The position numbers and the translations under genes are program-made. Positions 53,399 to 61,545 of a stretch of 64,000 bases of DNA are shown one piece after another. Below the pieces are notes generated by a model that did not search any database, had not been told where the DNA came from, and saw only the letters and a list, made by a program, of their open reading frames with translations. The stretch is from Rhodospirillaceae bacterium (GTDB taxonomy: Bacteria; Pseudomonadota; Alphaproteobacteria; Rhodospirillales; JABHCV01). Positions within the stretch are counted from its first letter, which is position 1. The number at the start of each line of letters is the position of its first letter. Where the stretch lies: assembly GCA_018662005.1 (NCBI GenBank), contig JABJHA010000016.1, positions 30,713 through 94,712 of the forward strand, read 5' to 3'.

Positions 53399-53476
53399 GG
53401 CAAAGGGTCAGTTAACGGATCAAACCTGATGCGCGCTGATCTCGTTTAACTGCCTGTAAAGGGACTTCCGGGTTCA

Positions 53477-53510
53477 CCATCTTCTCAAGCCCATGGACCT
53501 GAGAAGATGG
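53477..53510. terminator. Bidirectional terminator-like hairpin
   Basis: CCATCTTCTCA pairs perfectly with TGAGAAGATGG (11 bp, 12-nt loop). It lies between two convergent genes. No T-run flanks it on either side. Confidence 0.55.
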
Positions 53511-53521
53511 CGCGCGGTTGG

Positions 53522-53839
53522 TCAGGTTATCACGACCACTTTTATTTCAGGCCGGGTGTTGTTGACGATTTCCATAACCTTGCTGCGGTTTTTCATCTGC
53601 ATGACGCGGATACTTTCAAGCATTTTCTCGAATTCCGCAGGGGATTTGCGAGCACTCGTGTTGGTGGTGCGGATTTCGTCCATGATTCGGCTGCGTTGCT
53701 CAGCCTGGTTGGAATGAATTTTCTCGATCATGGCTTTAAATTCTGCCGGGAATTGGGCGTTTGATGCACTGGCGATGCCGCCGGTTGCGGTTGCGGCGGC
53801 GACGGTCAGGGCCATGGCGAGAGCTTTATATTTAATCAT
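53522..53839 (-). CDS. Small periplasmic protein of unknown function
   Basis: A 105-residue protein. A signal peptide ends at ASASNA (about residue 26). The mature 80 residues are charged and helical, with a repeated pattern: PAEFKAMIEKIHSNQAEQRSRIMDEI and PAEFEKMLESIRVMQMKNRSKVMEI (each near 25 residues), so the protein is two copies of one helix unit. Function unknown. CTGGAG and TGGAAAA precede the ATG. The upstream region carries phased TTCA repeats, suggesting control by an OmpR-type regulator. Confidence 0.7.
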   Translation of the reverse strand: MIKYKALAMALTVAAATATGGIASASNAQFPAEFKAMIEKIHSNQAEQRSRIMDEIRTTNTSARKSPAEFEKMLESIRVMQMKNRSKVMEIVNNTRPEIKVVVIT

Positions 53840-53909
53840 TTTTCCAGTCTCCAGTTATCGTTTCAGTTGGGGGGTGTGTTCGATGACGTGGAGAATGGCA
53901 AAGTCGTGC

Positions 53910-53968
53910 TGAATGAATACTGAAGGGCGCATTCATATTCGCTTCAGGCCCGGTTCATGTGGCGTTCA
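53910..53968 (-). promoter_or_regulatory. Phased 11-nt repeats, candidate OmpR/PhoB-type operator
   Basis: TTCA occurs at 53932, 53943, 53954 and 53965, spaced exactly 11 nt, so four half-sites lie on one face of the helix. Two TGAA copies at 53910 and 53921 show the same 11-nt spacing in the opposite orientation. OmpR/PhoB-family response regulators bind direct repeats with this period. The block is 71 bases upstream of the small periplasmic protein gene and just after hisI. Confidence 0.6.
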
Positions 53969-53973
53969 GGGAT

Positions 53974-54360
53974 TTATTTATACAGCGTGTCGGGATCGAC
54001 TTCAGGCTCTGCGATAACCGTCACTTCGCCATCGCGGATGGCATTGAAGAAGCAGTTGCGCCTTCCGGTGTGACAGGCGACGCCTTTTTGTTCAACCAGC
54101 ACCAGCAGGGTATCGGCGTCGCAATCCCAGCGCAGTTCCTTCAGGGTCTGTTCCTGACCCGAACTTTCACCCTTGCGCCACAGCTTTGCCCGTGAGCGCG
54201 AATAGTAACAGACACGCCCGGTGTCCAGGGTTTCGGCAACGGACTCGCTGTTCATCCAGGCCATCATCAAAATCTCGCCCGTATCATGCTGTTGGGCGAT
54301 GGCCGGGATCAGGCCGTCGTCATTGAATTTCAGTTGGGATAGCAAGGCTTGGCTGTTCAT
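53974..54360 (-). CDS. hisI: Phosphoribosyl-AMP cyclohydrolase
   Basis: A 128-residue zinc enzyme of histidine synthesis, opening the adenine ring of phosphoribosyl-AMP. LIPAIAQQHDTGEILMMAWMN, RVCYYSRSRAKLWRKGESS (Cys ligand at the strand), DCDADTLLVLVEQKGVACHTG and RRNCFF carry the metal-binding Cys/Asp/His residues. The HisE domain is absent, as usual in alphaproteobacteria. AAGGAA is 11 nt before the ATG. Confidence 0.94.
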   Translation of the reverse strand: MNSQALLSQLKFNDDGLIPAIAQQHDTGEILMMAWMNSESVAETLDTGRVCYYSRSRAKLWRKGESSGQEQTLKELRWDCDADTLLVLVEQKGVACHTGRRNCFFNAIRDGEVTVIAEPEVDPDTLYK

Positions 54361-54487
54361 GACGCTCGTGTTCCTTGGGGTTCCTTCAAACAGGGCAATT
54401 CCGGGTTGTTCGTCAACCGTTTCATAAAATCGCATTATATACTATGATTGTTCAGCGAGCACGCAAGCTTAAGGGAGCCGCAGTTAA

Positions 54488-54847
54488 ATGGTGGCACAGG
54501 AAAAAAGCGAGAATAAGCGGGAACACGATAGGGTCTCTGACCCCTCTATTCGCCTGAAAATCGGCGCTAAAATCTACCATTCCATCAACTGGAGCTTGGG
54601 TGGCATTTTGATTGACGGGTATGAAGGTGGCTTGAGCTCGGGTTCGCTGTTGTCGATAACCGAGATTGGCCTCAGTCGTGGCGTCATGACGCCGGTTAAA
54701 GTTCAGGCGCGGGTTATTCGTGCCGATGATGAATTTTCCATTCTTGCCGTACAGATGCTGGAAATTGATCAGTCGGCTTATGCCATTTTGCAAAAACTGC
54801 TGGTTAAAAAAATGCAGATCATGAAGGCGCGGCCACAACCAGGCTGA
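54488..54847 (+). CDS. PilZ-domain c-di-GMP receptor
   Basis: A 119-residue single-domain protein. The two c-di-GMP contact motifs are present: R-x-x-x-R (REHDR, residues 11-15) and N-x-S-x-x-G (NWSLGG, about residue 34). It could receive the signal made by the diguanylate cyclase of the tad region, 30 kb away; that link is inference. An ATG follows weak upstream sequence. Confidence 0.85.
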   Translation: MVAQEKSENKREHDRVSDPSIRLKIGAKIYHSINWSLGGILIDGYEGGLSSGSLLSITEIGLSRGVMTPVKVQARVIRADDEFSILAVQMLEIDQSAYAILQKLLVKKMQIMKARPQPG

Positions 54848-54854
54848 ACGGTTT

Positions 54855-55691
54855 CTATTGAAGGCAGGACGCCACGGCGTCGATATTTGTTTCCATCATT
54901 TTAAAGTACAATGTCGGTCCCGGTTTGTAGGCTGCGCCCAAAGGGTCGAGCTCGAACACCCGCATCTTTTTGTGGTCCTCAAGTATGCTGGAGAGCAGGG
55001 GGGATTTGAATTGCGGTTCTCGAAACAGGCAACGCGCACCACTTTCACCAATCAGGCGGCGTATCGTGCTGACCTGTTTCGCCCCCGCCGGTCGTTCCGG
55101 ACTGAGGGCGACAGCGCCAGCAATACTCAATCCAAAGGATCTGGCGAAATGGCTCCAGGCGTCATGGAAGACAAGAAACGGTTCTTTGGCGATGGCAGAA
55201 AGTTTGCCCATCCCATATGCCTGCAATGCCCGTAAACGATCTGTAAGGGCATTTGCATTGCTTTTGTAGCTGTCGGTATTTGCGGGATCGGTTTTTATAA
55301 GGGCCAAGGCGATTTTACTGACCATGGAAATCGCCAGCTTTGGTGATAACCATAAATGCGGATCGCCGGACTTTACTTCAATCAGGGTGATGACTTTCGA
55401 GCGTGAAGAAAGGGCGCCAATCGGCTTTTGCAAAAACAATTCCATGTCTGGTCCCATCCAGATGACAACGTCAGCACGGCTTAAGGCGCGGGCATCTGAT
55501 GGCTTCAGGCTGTAGCTGTGGGGGGAGCGGCTTCCTTTGACAATCAATGAAGGCTCGCCGACACCGTCCATAACAGCGGCAACCAGTGAATGGACCGGCT
55601 TGATGGAAACCGCGACCGAAAGCCCAGCCTCGGCGGGACTGGTCAGTAACAGGCAGATCAGAGCGAAAAGGATTGTCTTCGTGTGACGCAT
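54855..55691 (-). CDS. znuA: Zinc ABC substrate-binding protein ZnuA
   Basis: A 278-residue periplasmic zinc-binding protein. A signal peptide ends at AEAG (about residue 23). Metal ligands appear in SIKPVHSLV, GSRSPHSYSLKPSD, DPHLWLSP and LVFHDAW. The His/Asp-rich mobile loop of many ZnuA proteins is missing: only a short link separates LIEVKSG from DPHLW. It is divergent from zur across the Zur box. Confidence 0.92.
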   Translation of the reverse strand: MRHTKTILFALICLLLTSPAEAGLSVAVSIKPVHSLVAAVMDGVGEPSLIVKGSRSPHSYSLKPSDARALSRADVVIWMGPDMELFLQKPIGALSSRSKVITLIEVKSGDPHLWLSPKLAISMVSKIALALIKTDPANTDSYKSNANALTDRLRALQAYGMGKLSAIAKEPFLVFHDAWSHFARSFGLSIAGAVALSPERPAGAKQVSTIRRLIGESGARCLFREPQFKSPLLSSILEDHKKMRVFELDPLGAAYKPGPTLYFKMMETNIDAVASCLQ

Positions 55692-55695
55692 TACA

Positions 55696-55718
55696 TTATG
55701 TTATATTATAACGTTTTC
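55696..55718. promoter_or_regulatory. Zur box between znuA and zur
   Basis: GTTATA-T-TATAAC (55700-55712) is a perfect 13-bp palindrome, and the flanks extend the match to the known Zur consensus (ATGTTATANTATAAC). It lies between the divergent znuA and zur-znuCB genes, so zinc-loaded Zur should repress both. Confidence 0.85.
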
Positions 55719-55750
55719 GTGTCAAGCTAGCCAGTTTAGGGATTTGCGCT

Positions 55751-56227
55751 GTGTTTAATCAAAGCGGCCATAATCACGGTCATTGTGTAGAGACGGCCAT
55801 GCAATCGGCTGTCGATTTGTGTAACCAGCGCGGTGCCCGCTTAACGACGTTGCGCCGCAGGGTGTTGGAATTGATCTGGAAAAGTCATAAGCCGGTGGGC
55901 GCCTATGAGTTGCTCGATATTTTAAAAACCGAACGTCGCAACGCCCAACCGCCAACGGTTTACCGGGCCCTTGATTTTCTGCTTGAGTTGGGGTTGGTTC
56001 ACCGTATTGAAAGTCTGAATGCGTTCATCGGTTGTTGTGCGCCTGATACCACGCATTCATCGCAGTTCCTGATTTGCAGGGACTGTGGTGCGGCGGCTGA
56101 AATCTCCGATAACCGCCTTGATAAGGCGATCGAAGGATTGGCCGACGAGGCCGGTTTTTCTGTCCTTCACCGTATCATCGAAGTGGCGGGGCATTGCCCC
56201 AATTGTCGTGTGCCCGGTCATGAGTGA
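55751..56227 (+). CDS. zur: Zinc uptake regulator Zur (Fur family)
   Basis: A 158-residue repressor. A helix-turn-helix around [11 protein letters not shown] to [21 protein letters not shown] is Fur-like. The structural zinc site is intact: ICRDCG and HCPNCR. The His-rich head (GHNHGHC) may also bind metal. Zur rather than Fur is chosen because of the znu neighbours and the Zur box. GTG start. The znuC ATG lies 8 bases inside its end. Confidence 0.92.
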   Translation: MFNQSGHNHGHCVETAMQSAVDLCNQRGARLTTLRRRVLELIWKSHKPVGAYELLDILKTERRNAQPPTVYRALDFLLELGLVHRIESLNAFIGCCAPDTTHSSQFLICRDCGAAAEISDNRLDKAIEGLADEAGFSVLHRIIEVAGHCPNCRVPGHE

Positions 56228-57005
56228 GGCATTAATAGAAGCCCGCGGCATTGATGTGTCGTTTTCCGGAAGACAGGTTCTTAAAGACGGTGAAGCCAGG
56301 GTCGGGGTTGGCGAAATCGTCACCCTGATTGGCCCCAACGGAGCAGGAAAAACGACCATGGCCCGGGTCATGCTGGGCTTGCTTACCGCAAATAAGGGCG
56401 ATGTTATCCGCCGTGCGGATTTGCGGATCGGATACATGCCGCAACGCCTGAATATTGATCCGGCACTGCCAATCAGCGTCAAACGATTCCTGTCCCTGGG
56501 GCTTTCCCGCCGCGATGTGGGGCATGGATTGCGTCAAGGTGTGCTTAAAGAGACAGGTGTTGATCATGTTGCCGACAGCCCGATCCAGAATATATCCGGC
56601 GGTGAGATGCAACGGGTTTTGTTGGCTCGCGCCTTGCTCCGCAATCCGGATTTGCTGGTTTTGGACGAGCCGGTTCAAGGCGTTGATTTGAGCGGCCAGG
56701 CCGAACTGTACGCCCTGATCAGGGGGATCAGGGATCATAGAGGCTGCGGGGTGCTGATGGTGTCTCACGACCTGCATATGGTGATGGCGGCGACTGATCA
56801 TGTCATTTGCCTGAACCAGCATGTCTGTTGCGCCGGTCATCCCGAGACGGTTTCCCGGCATCCGGAATTCGTTGCCTTGTTTGGTGAAACGGTGGCAGCC
56901 GAGCTGAGCATCTATCACCATGACCATGATCACGAACATGACGTCCACGGCAACGTCATATCCAGTCATGACCATCCTCATGAGCATGAGCACGATCATG
57001 GATGA
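56220..57005 (+). CDS. znuC: Zinc ABC ATPase ZnuC with His-rich tail
   Basis: A 261-residue ATP-binding subunit. Walker [10 protein letters not shown], signature [15 protein letters not shown] and Walker [13 protein letters not shown] are intact. The last 33 residues are rich in His, Asp and Glu ([12 protein letters not shown] and [12 protein letters not shown]), a likely zinc-binding or zinc-sensing tail inside the cell. It overlaps zur by 8 nt and znuB by 8 nt, so the three are coupled. Confidence 0.93.
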   Translation: MSEALIEARGIDVSFSGRQVLKDGEARVGVGEIVTLIGPNGAGKTTMARVMLGLLTANKGDVIRRADLRIGYMPQRLNIDPALPISVKRFLSLGLSRRDVGHGLRQGVLKETGVDHVADSPIQNISGGEMQRVLLARALLRNPDLLVLDEPVQGVDLSGQAELYALIRGIRDHRGCGVLMVSHDLHMVMAATDHVICLNQHVCCAGHPETVSRHPEFVALFGETVAAELSIYHHDHDHEHDVHGNVISSHDHPHEHEHDHG

Positions 57006-57792
57006 TTTTCTGATCCGGGCCCTGCTTGCCGGTTGCGCCGTCGCCATCGTTGCCGGTCCCCTTGGCGCTTTCGTTGTCTGGCGGCGGATGGCTTATTTTG
57101 GCGCGACCTTATCCCACGCTTCCCTGCTGGGTATTGCTCTTGGACTGTTGTTGGGGGTTGAGACAACCCTGGGCGTGCTTGCCGTCTGTATCGTCGTTGC
57201 TTTGTTGATGGGGCTGCGCCACCGCTCCATGCGGACAGAGATGCTTAGCGAGGATACGGTGCTGGGTATTCTCGCCCACGGAACTTTGGCGCTGGGGCTT
57301 GTCGCCATTGCTTTCCTTGGGGATGTCCGCTTCGACCTTAACGCCTATCTGTTTGGTGATATTCTGGCGGTGACGAGGGACGATTTGTACGGTCTGTATC
57401 TTGGCGGGGTCGTGGTCGGGACTGTTCTGGCGTTTATTTGGCGACCCTTGTTATCGGCAACTGTCGATGAAGAACTTGCCATTGTTGAAGGCGCCCCGGT
57501 TCATACCCACCGTCTTGTTTATATGCTTGTTCTGGCAGGCGTCGTTGCCCTGGCCATGAAGGTCGTGGGCATACTGCTGGTGACGTCGCTTTTGATCATT
57601 CCCGCCGCTGCGGCCCGTCAACTTTCGACAACGCCCGAGCAGATGGCGGGGCTTGCCGCCATCTGCGGGTGTTTATCCGTTGCCGGTGGCCTTTGGGGTT
57701 CGGCGACATATGATACGCCTTCTGGCCCGTCCATCGTCGTCGCCGCCCTAATCTTGTTCATCGTCTTTCGACTATTCAGGCGTTTAGCCTGA
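56998..57792 (+). CDS. znuB: Zinc ABC permease ZnuB
   Basis: A 264-residue inner-membrane permease with about eight hydrophobic segments. [18 protein letters not shown] and [12 protein letters not shown] are ZnuB marks, and the final [16 protein letters not shown] fits. It starts inside the His-rich end of znuC. Its stop overlaps the convergent metC by 17 bases. Confidence 0.93.
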   Translation: MDDFLIRALLAGCAVAIVAGPLGAFVVWRRMAYFGATLSHASLLGIALGLLLGVETTLGVLAVCIVVALLMGLRHRSMRTEMLSEDTVLGILAHGTLALGLVAIAFLGDVRFDLNAYLFGDILAVTRDDLYGLYLGGVVVGTVLAFIWRPLLSATVDEELAIVEGAPVHTHRLVYMLVLAGVVALAMKVVGILLVTSLLIIPAAAARQLSTTPEQMAGLAAICGCLSVAGGLWGSATYDTPSGPSIVVAALILFIVFRLFRRLA

Positions 57793-58936
57793 CAAAACCC
57801 GCTTCAAGGTCGGCAATCAGGTCTTCTGGCGCTTCCAGTCCCGCGTGGATGCGGATGAGTTGTCCAGACGCCCATGGCAGTGCAGATCTGGGCGGTGTGG
57901 TGCCGTAGGGAACGATCAGGCTTTCAAATCCGCCCCAGCTGTAGCCCATGGCGAACAGTTCCATGTCATCGAGCATGGCGGCGACGTGAGTCTTGGTGAA
58001 TTCCTCCTTAAGAACAAAACCGAACAGGCCGCTTGAGCCGGTGAAATCCCGTTTCCAGTTTTCATGACCGGGGCAGGAAGGCAAGGCAGGGTGCAGGACA
58101 TGATCGACCTCGGGGCGCTGATCAAGCCAGTTCGCCAGTTTCAAGCCGGTTTCCTGGTGAATGGGCAAGCGAGCGTTGATTGTCCGAATACCGCGAAGGG
58201 CGAGGAAACAATCATCGGGGGCGGCACCGTAACCCAATTCACAGGCGGCATCCTTGATTTTGATAAAATCCTCATCGTTCATGGCGATGGAGCCCATCAT
58301 AAGATCGGAATGGCCACCGATATACTTCGTCACGGCCTGTACCGATACGTCGACACCCATATCGGGGGCGCTAAGATAGACGCCGCCGCTCCAGGTGTTG
58401 TCGAGAATGACTTTGGCCCCGCCGTCATGGGCGGCCTGGCAAATTGCCGGAAGGTCCTGTACCTCGAAAGTCAGTGAGCCCGGCGCTTCGGTGAAGACAA
58501 CTTTTGTTTCCGGTCGCATCAGTTCACTGATACCGGCCCCGATCATCGGGTCGTAATAGGTCGTCTCGATGCCAAAGCGTTTGAGCATACTGTCGCAAAA
58601 GCGTCTTGTTGGCCGGTAGGTGCTGTCGACCATCAGTAAATGATCACCATTACCCAGGAAAGCCAGCAGGGCGGCGCAAATGGCGGCCAACCCGGAAGGT
58701 ACAGCGATGGCTTGATCATAGCCTTCAAGTTCAGCGATTGCTTCTTCCAGGGCTTTACTGGTCGGCGTCGCCGTAAGGCCGTATGTATAGCCCTCGTAAC
58801 GGTTTGCCGCCCCTTTGTACAGGGCTTCAACAGTCGGGAAAAGGATCGTCGAGGCATGATAAACGGGTGGGTTGACGATGCCGAAATTAGCCTCCGGATC
58901 GCGACCCGCAGTCAGAATTCTTGTTTGCTTTTTCAT
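57776..58936 (-). CDS. metC: Cystathionine beta-lyase
   Basis: A 386-residue PLP enzyme that cleaves cystathionine to homocysteine. The PLP Lys sits in AVTKYIGGHSDLMMG, the phosphate-binding residues in VPSGLAAICAALLAFL, and YEGYTYGLTATPTSKALE and DNTWSGGVYLSAPDMG are MetC marks. The ATG is chosen because it gives a family-like start (MKKQTRILTAGRDP); a longer form starts 51 nt earlier. A role in methionine or sulfur metabolism is clear, but related lyases cannot be excluded. Confidence 0.87.
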   Translation of the reverse strand: MKKQTRILTAGRDPEANFGIVNPPVYHASTILFPTVEALYKGAANRYEGYTYGLTATPTSKALEEAIAELEGYDQAIAVPSGLAAICAALLAFLGNGDHLLMVDSTYRPTRRFCDSMLKRFGIETTYYDPMIGAGISELMRPETKVVFTEAPGSLTFEVQDLPAICQAAHDGGAKVILDNTWSGGVYLSAPDMGVDVSVQAVTKYIGGHSDLMMGSIAMNDEDFIKIKDAACELGYGAAPDDCFLALRGIRTINARLPIHQETGLKLANWLDQRPEVDHVLHPALPSCPGHENWKRDFTGSSGLFGFVLKEEFTKTHVAAMLDDMELFAMGYSWGGFESLIVPYGTTPPRSALPWASGQLIRIHAGLEAPEDLIADLEAGFVRLNA

Positions 58937-59237
58937 GTTTTTTTGCAGCTTTCTTAAGGGTGTTATTCGTTGGCTGGGATCATGCATATTTTCTTAAGGG
59001 GATGCCAGTCACGAATGGATATATACGACCTTTGTCATAAAATGAAAATTGCGGGTAGGTAAAAAAAATGCCAAACCCACCCCTTAGCGCTTGAGACTGT
59101 TGAGACTTTCATGCTACGGACTTAAAGCTTCTTTGTTTCGATACATTCACTTTTACTCATGTGTGAGCTGAAATCAGTGACTGTGAGGGATGTATCGTTA
59201 GAGGTTAAAAATTATAAATCCACCAGGGAGAGTACTA
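58937..59237. other. Divergent intergenic region metC/aapJ
   Basis: About 300 bases without a gene. It holds a 10-bp tandem repeat (TTGAGACTGT, TTGAGACTTT at 59091-59110) and an 8-bp inverted repeat (CGATACAT at 59140, ATGTATCG at 59191), which could fold in the aapJ leader. No clear sigma-54 or riboswitch signal was found. GGGAGAG precedes aapJ. Confidence 0.5.
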
Positions 59238-60254
59238 ATGAAGAAATCCGTTAAATTTTTATCCGTTCTTGCGACTGCTGCTTTAGTCAGCTCAGCCGCC
59301 AGTGCGGGTACGCTTGATGATGTTAAGACAAAAGGCTTCGTCCAATGTGGTGTGAGTCAGGGTCTTCCCGGCTTCTCCAACCCGGATGCAAGTGGTAACT
59401 GGACTGGCCTCGACGTCGATGTATGTCGTGCTGTCGCCGCAGCCGTTCTGGGCGACGCCAAGAAGGTCAAGTTCTCACCGTTGTCGGCCAAGGAACGTTT
59501 TACCGCTCTGCAGTCTGGCGAAGTCGATGTGCTGTCCCGTAACACTACTTGGACGGCAACACGTGACACCGCCCTGGGCCTGAACTTCGCTGGCGTCAAC
59601 TACTACGATGGTCAGGGCTTCATGGTTCGTAAATCCCTCGGCGTTAAAAGTGCTATGGAACTTGCCGGTGCCGCTGTTTGCACCAACCTTGGCACCACGA
59701 CCGAATTGAACGTTGCTGACTTCTTCCGTGCCAATAACATGGATTACAAGCTGGTTGCGTTTGAAAAAGCTGACGAAGTTGTCGCCGCATACGACGCTGG
59801 TCGTTGCGACGTATACACCACTGACCAATCCGGTCTTGCTGCACAGCGTATCAAGCTGGGTTCCCCGGATGACCATATGGTTCTGCCGGAAGTTATTTCC
59901 AAAGAACCTCTTGGTCCTGTTGTCCGTCATGGTGATGACCAGTGGCTCGATGTCGTTAAATGGACCCTGTTTGCAATGCAGGAAGCCGAAGAAATGGGCA
60001 TCGATTCCGGTAATGCCGACGCTATGAAGTCCAGCGATAACCCGGGCATCAAGCGTTTGATGGGCACCGAAGGTGATGTCGGTAAGAACCTCGGCCTCAG
60101 CGCCGATTGGGCTTACAACATTGTCAAACAGGTCGGAAACTATGGCCAGAGCTTTGAAGCTCATGTTGGCCCTAACACCACGTTGCAGCTGCCCCGCGGT
60201 GTTAACAACCTGTGGAACAATGGCGGGTTGATTTACCCGATGCCGGCACGCTAA
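59238..60254 (+). CDS. aapJ: General L-amino-acid ABC substrate-binding protein AapJ
   Basis: A 338-residue periplasmic binding protein. A signal peptide ends at ASAG (about residue 24). RERFTALQ-like (KERFTALQSGEVDVLSRNTT), NYYDGQGFMV and GTTTELNVADFF match AapJ of Rhizobium, which binds a broad range of L-amino acids. The strong AGGGAG ribosome site and the hairpin after the stop suggest that it is made in excess over the permease. Confidence 0.94.
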   Translation: MKKSVKFLSVLATAALVSSAASAGTLDDVKTKGFVQCGVSQGLPGFSNPDASGNWTGLDVDVCRAVAAAVLGDAKKVKFSPLSAKERFTALQSGEVDVLSRNTTWTATRDTALGLNFAGVNYYDGQGFMVRKSLGVKSAMELAGAAVCTNLGTTTELNVADFFRANNMDYKLVAFEKADEVVAAYDAGRCDVYTTDQSGLAAQRIKLGSPDDHMVLPEVISKEPLGPVVRHGDDQWLDVVKWTLFAMQEAEEMGIDSGNADAMKSSDNPGIKRLMGTEGDVGKNLGLSADWAYNIVKQVGNYGQSFEAHVGPNTTLQLPRGVNNLWNNGGLIYPMPAR

Positions 60255-60273
60255 TCCGGTAAGCTAAAAAGGT

Positions 60274-60312
60274 ATGTGCCCGGCCCAAAAGGTCGGGCAC
60301 ATGTCCTTTTAT
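60274..60312 (+). terminator. Attenuator/terminator between aapJ and aapQ
   Basis: ATGTGCCCG pairs perfectly with CGGGCACAT, and the inner GCC/GGT extends the stem to 12 bp with a CAAAA loop. CCTTTT follows. It resembles the hairpin after livK in place and strength. Confidence 0.8.
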
Positions 60313-60352
60313 TCCAAAATAATTCTATCCACTAAGTCGGGGGAGGCTTTTC

Positions 60353-61543
60353 GTGGCTGAGGAAATTCTAGAGACTCAAAAACCGGCAAAACCGCCATTT
60401 TATAATGATCCTGTTTACAGGGCCATTTTTTTCCAGGTTGTGGTATTGGGCGGTGTTTTATTTCTAGGGTACACCCTGGTTTCCAATACCCTTCACAACC
60501 TTGAACGTCAGGGCATCGCCTCGGGCTTCGATTTCATGGGCACGACGGCCGGGTTCTCTATTTTGATGAGCCTGATTGAATATACTGAATCTGACAGTTA
60601 CTTCCGCGCCTTCCTGGTCTCGCTATTAAATACCTTGCTGGTTGCCGCCCTGGGCGTCTTCTTTGCGACCATTCTGGGCTTCCTTATTGGTATTGCGCGC
60701 CTGTCCAGCAACTGGCTGATCTCAAGGATTGCCACCGTTTATATCGAAACCCTGCGCAATATCCCCTTGTTGCTGCAAATTTTCTTCTGGTATTTCGGTG
60801 TTCTGCGTAATCTACCATCGCCAAAACAGAGCGTTAATTTTCTGGATATGTTTTTTCTTAACAATCGTGGCCTTTATTCCCCAAATCCGATTCCAGAGGA
60901 AGGTTTCGCAGGGATCATGTGGTCGGTCCTTGCCGCTTTTGTAATCATCTTTTATATGGCCCGTTGGGCCCACAAACGCCAGGAAGCAACCGGTCAGCAG
61001 TTCCATACGGTCTACTATTCAATAGGTATTCTGATTGCTTTGCCTTTGATTGCCACCATCATTACCGGTTTTCCCATGCATTGGGATTATCCATCGTTAC
61101 AGGGCTTCAACTTCAAGGGCGGATTGAGTCTTATTCCGGAACTGGTTTCCCTGACGCTGGCCTTGTCGCTGTATACGGCGTCGTTCATCGCTGAAATCGT
61201 CCGCGCCGGTATCATGGCAGTCAGCCATGGGCAGACAGAAGCGTCCTACGCACTGGGTCTTAAAGCCGGACCGACGCTGCGTTTTGTGGTTATTCCACAG
61301 GCCCTGCGCGTTATCATCCCGCCGCTGACCTCGCAATACCTGAACCTGACTAAGAACTCGTCCCTGGCCGCCGCCATCGCTTATCCGGACATGGTGCTGG
61401 TGTTTGCCGGTACGGTGTTGATGCAAACCGGTCAGGCGGTTGAGGTGCTTTCGATCACCATGGGCGTTTATCTGACGATCAGCTTGCTGATTTCAGCGTT
61501 TATGAACTGGTATAATAATAAAATGGCATTGGTGGAGCGCTGA
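60353..61543 (+). CDS. aapQ: General L-amino-acid ABC permease AapQ
   Basis: A 396-residue inner-membrane permease with about eight hydrophobic segments and a long periplasmic loop. The HisM/GlnP-type core is EIVRAGIMAVSHGQTEASYALGL (mark: GQTEASYALGL), then PQALRVIIPPLTSQYLNLTKNSSLA. A GTG start follows GGGGGAGG at 6 nt. Confidence 0.93.
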   Translation: MAEEILETQKPAKPPFYNDPVYRAIFFQVVVLGGVLFLGYTLVSNTLHNLERQGIASGFDFMGTTAGFSILMSLIEYTESDSYFRAFLVSLLNTLLVAALGVFFATILGFLIGIARLSSNWLISRIATVYIETLRNIPLLLQIFFWYFGVLRNLPSPKQSVNFLDMFFLNNRGLYSPNPIPEEGFAGIMWSVLAAFVIIFYMARWAHKRQEATGQQFHTVYYSIGILIALPLIATIITGFPMHWDYPSLQGFNFKGGLSLIPELVSLTLALSLYTASFIAEIVRAGIMAVSHGQTEASYALGLKAGPTLRFVVIPQALRVIIPPLTSQYLNLTKNSSLAAAIAYPDMVLVFAGTVLMQTGQAVEVLSITMGVYLTISLLISAFMNWYNNKMALVER

Positions 61544-61545
61544 TC

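Noticed and set aside
56232..57047. A 271-codon open frame opposite znuC
   Set aside because: Antisense shadow; its Met/His-rich look comes from the complement of the ZnuC His tail.
59475..60164. A 229-codon open frame opposite aapJ
   Set aside because: Shadow of a codon-biased, highly expressed binding-protein gene; no motif or ribosome site.
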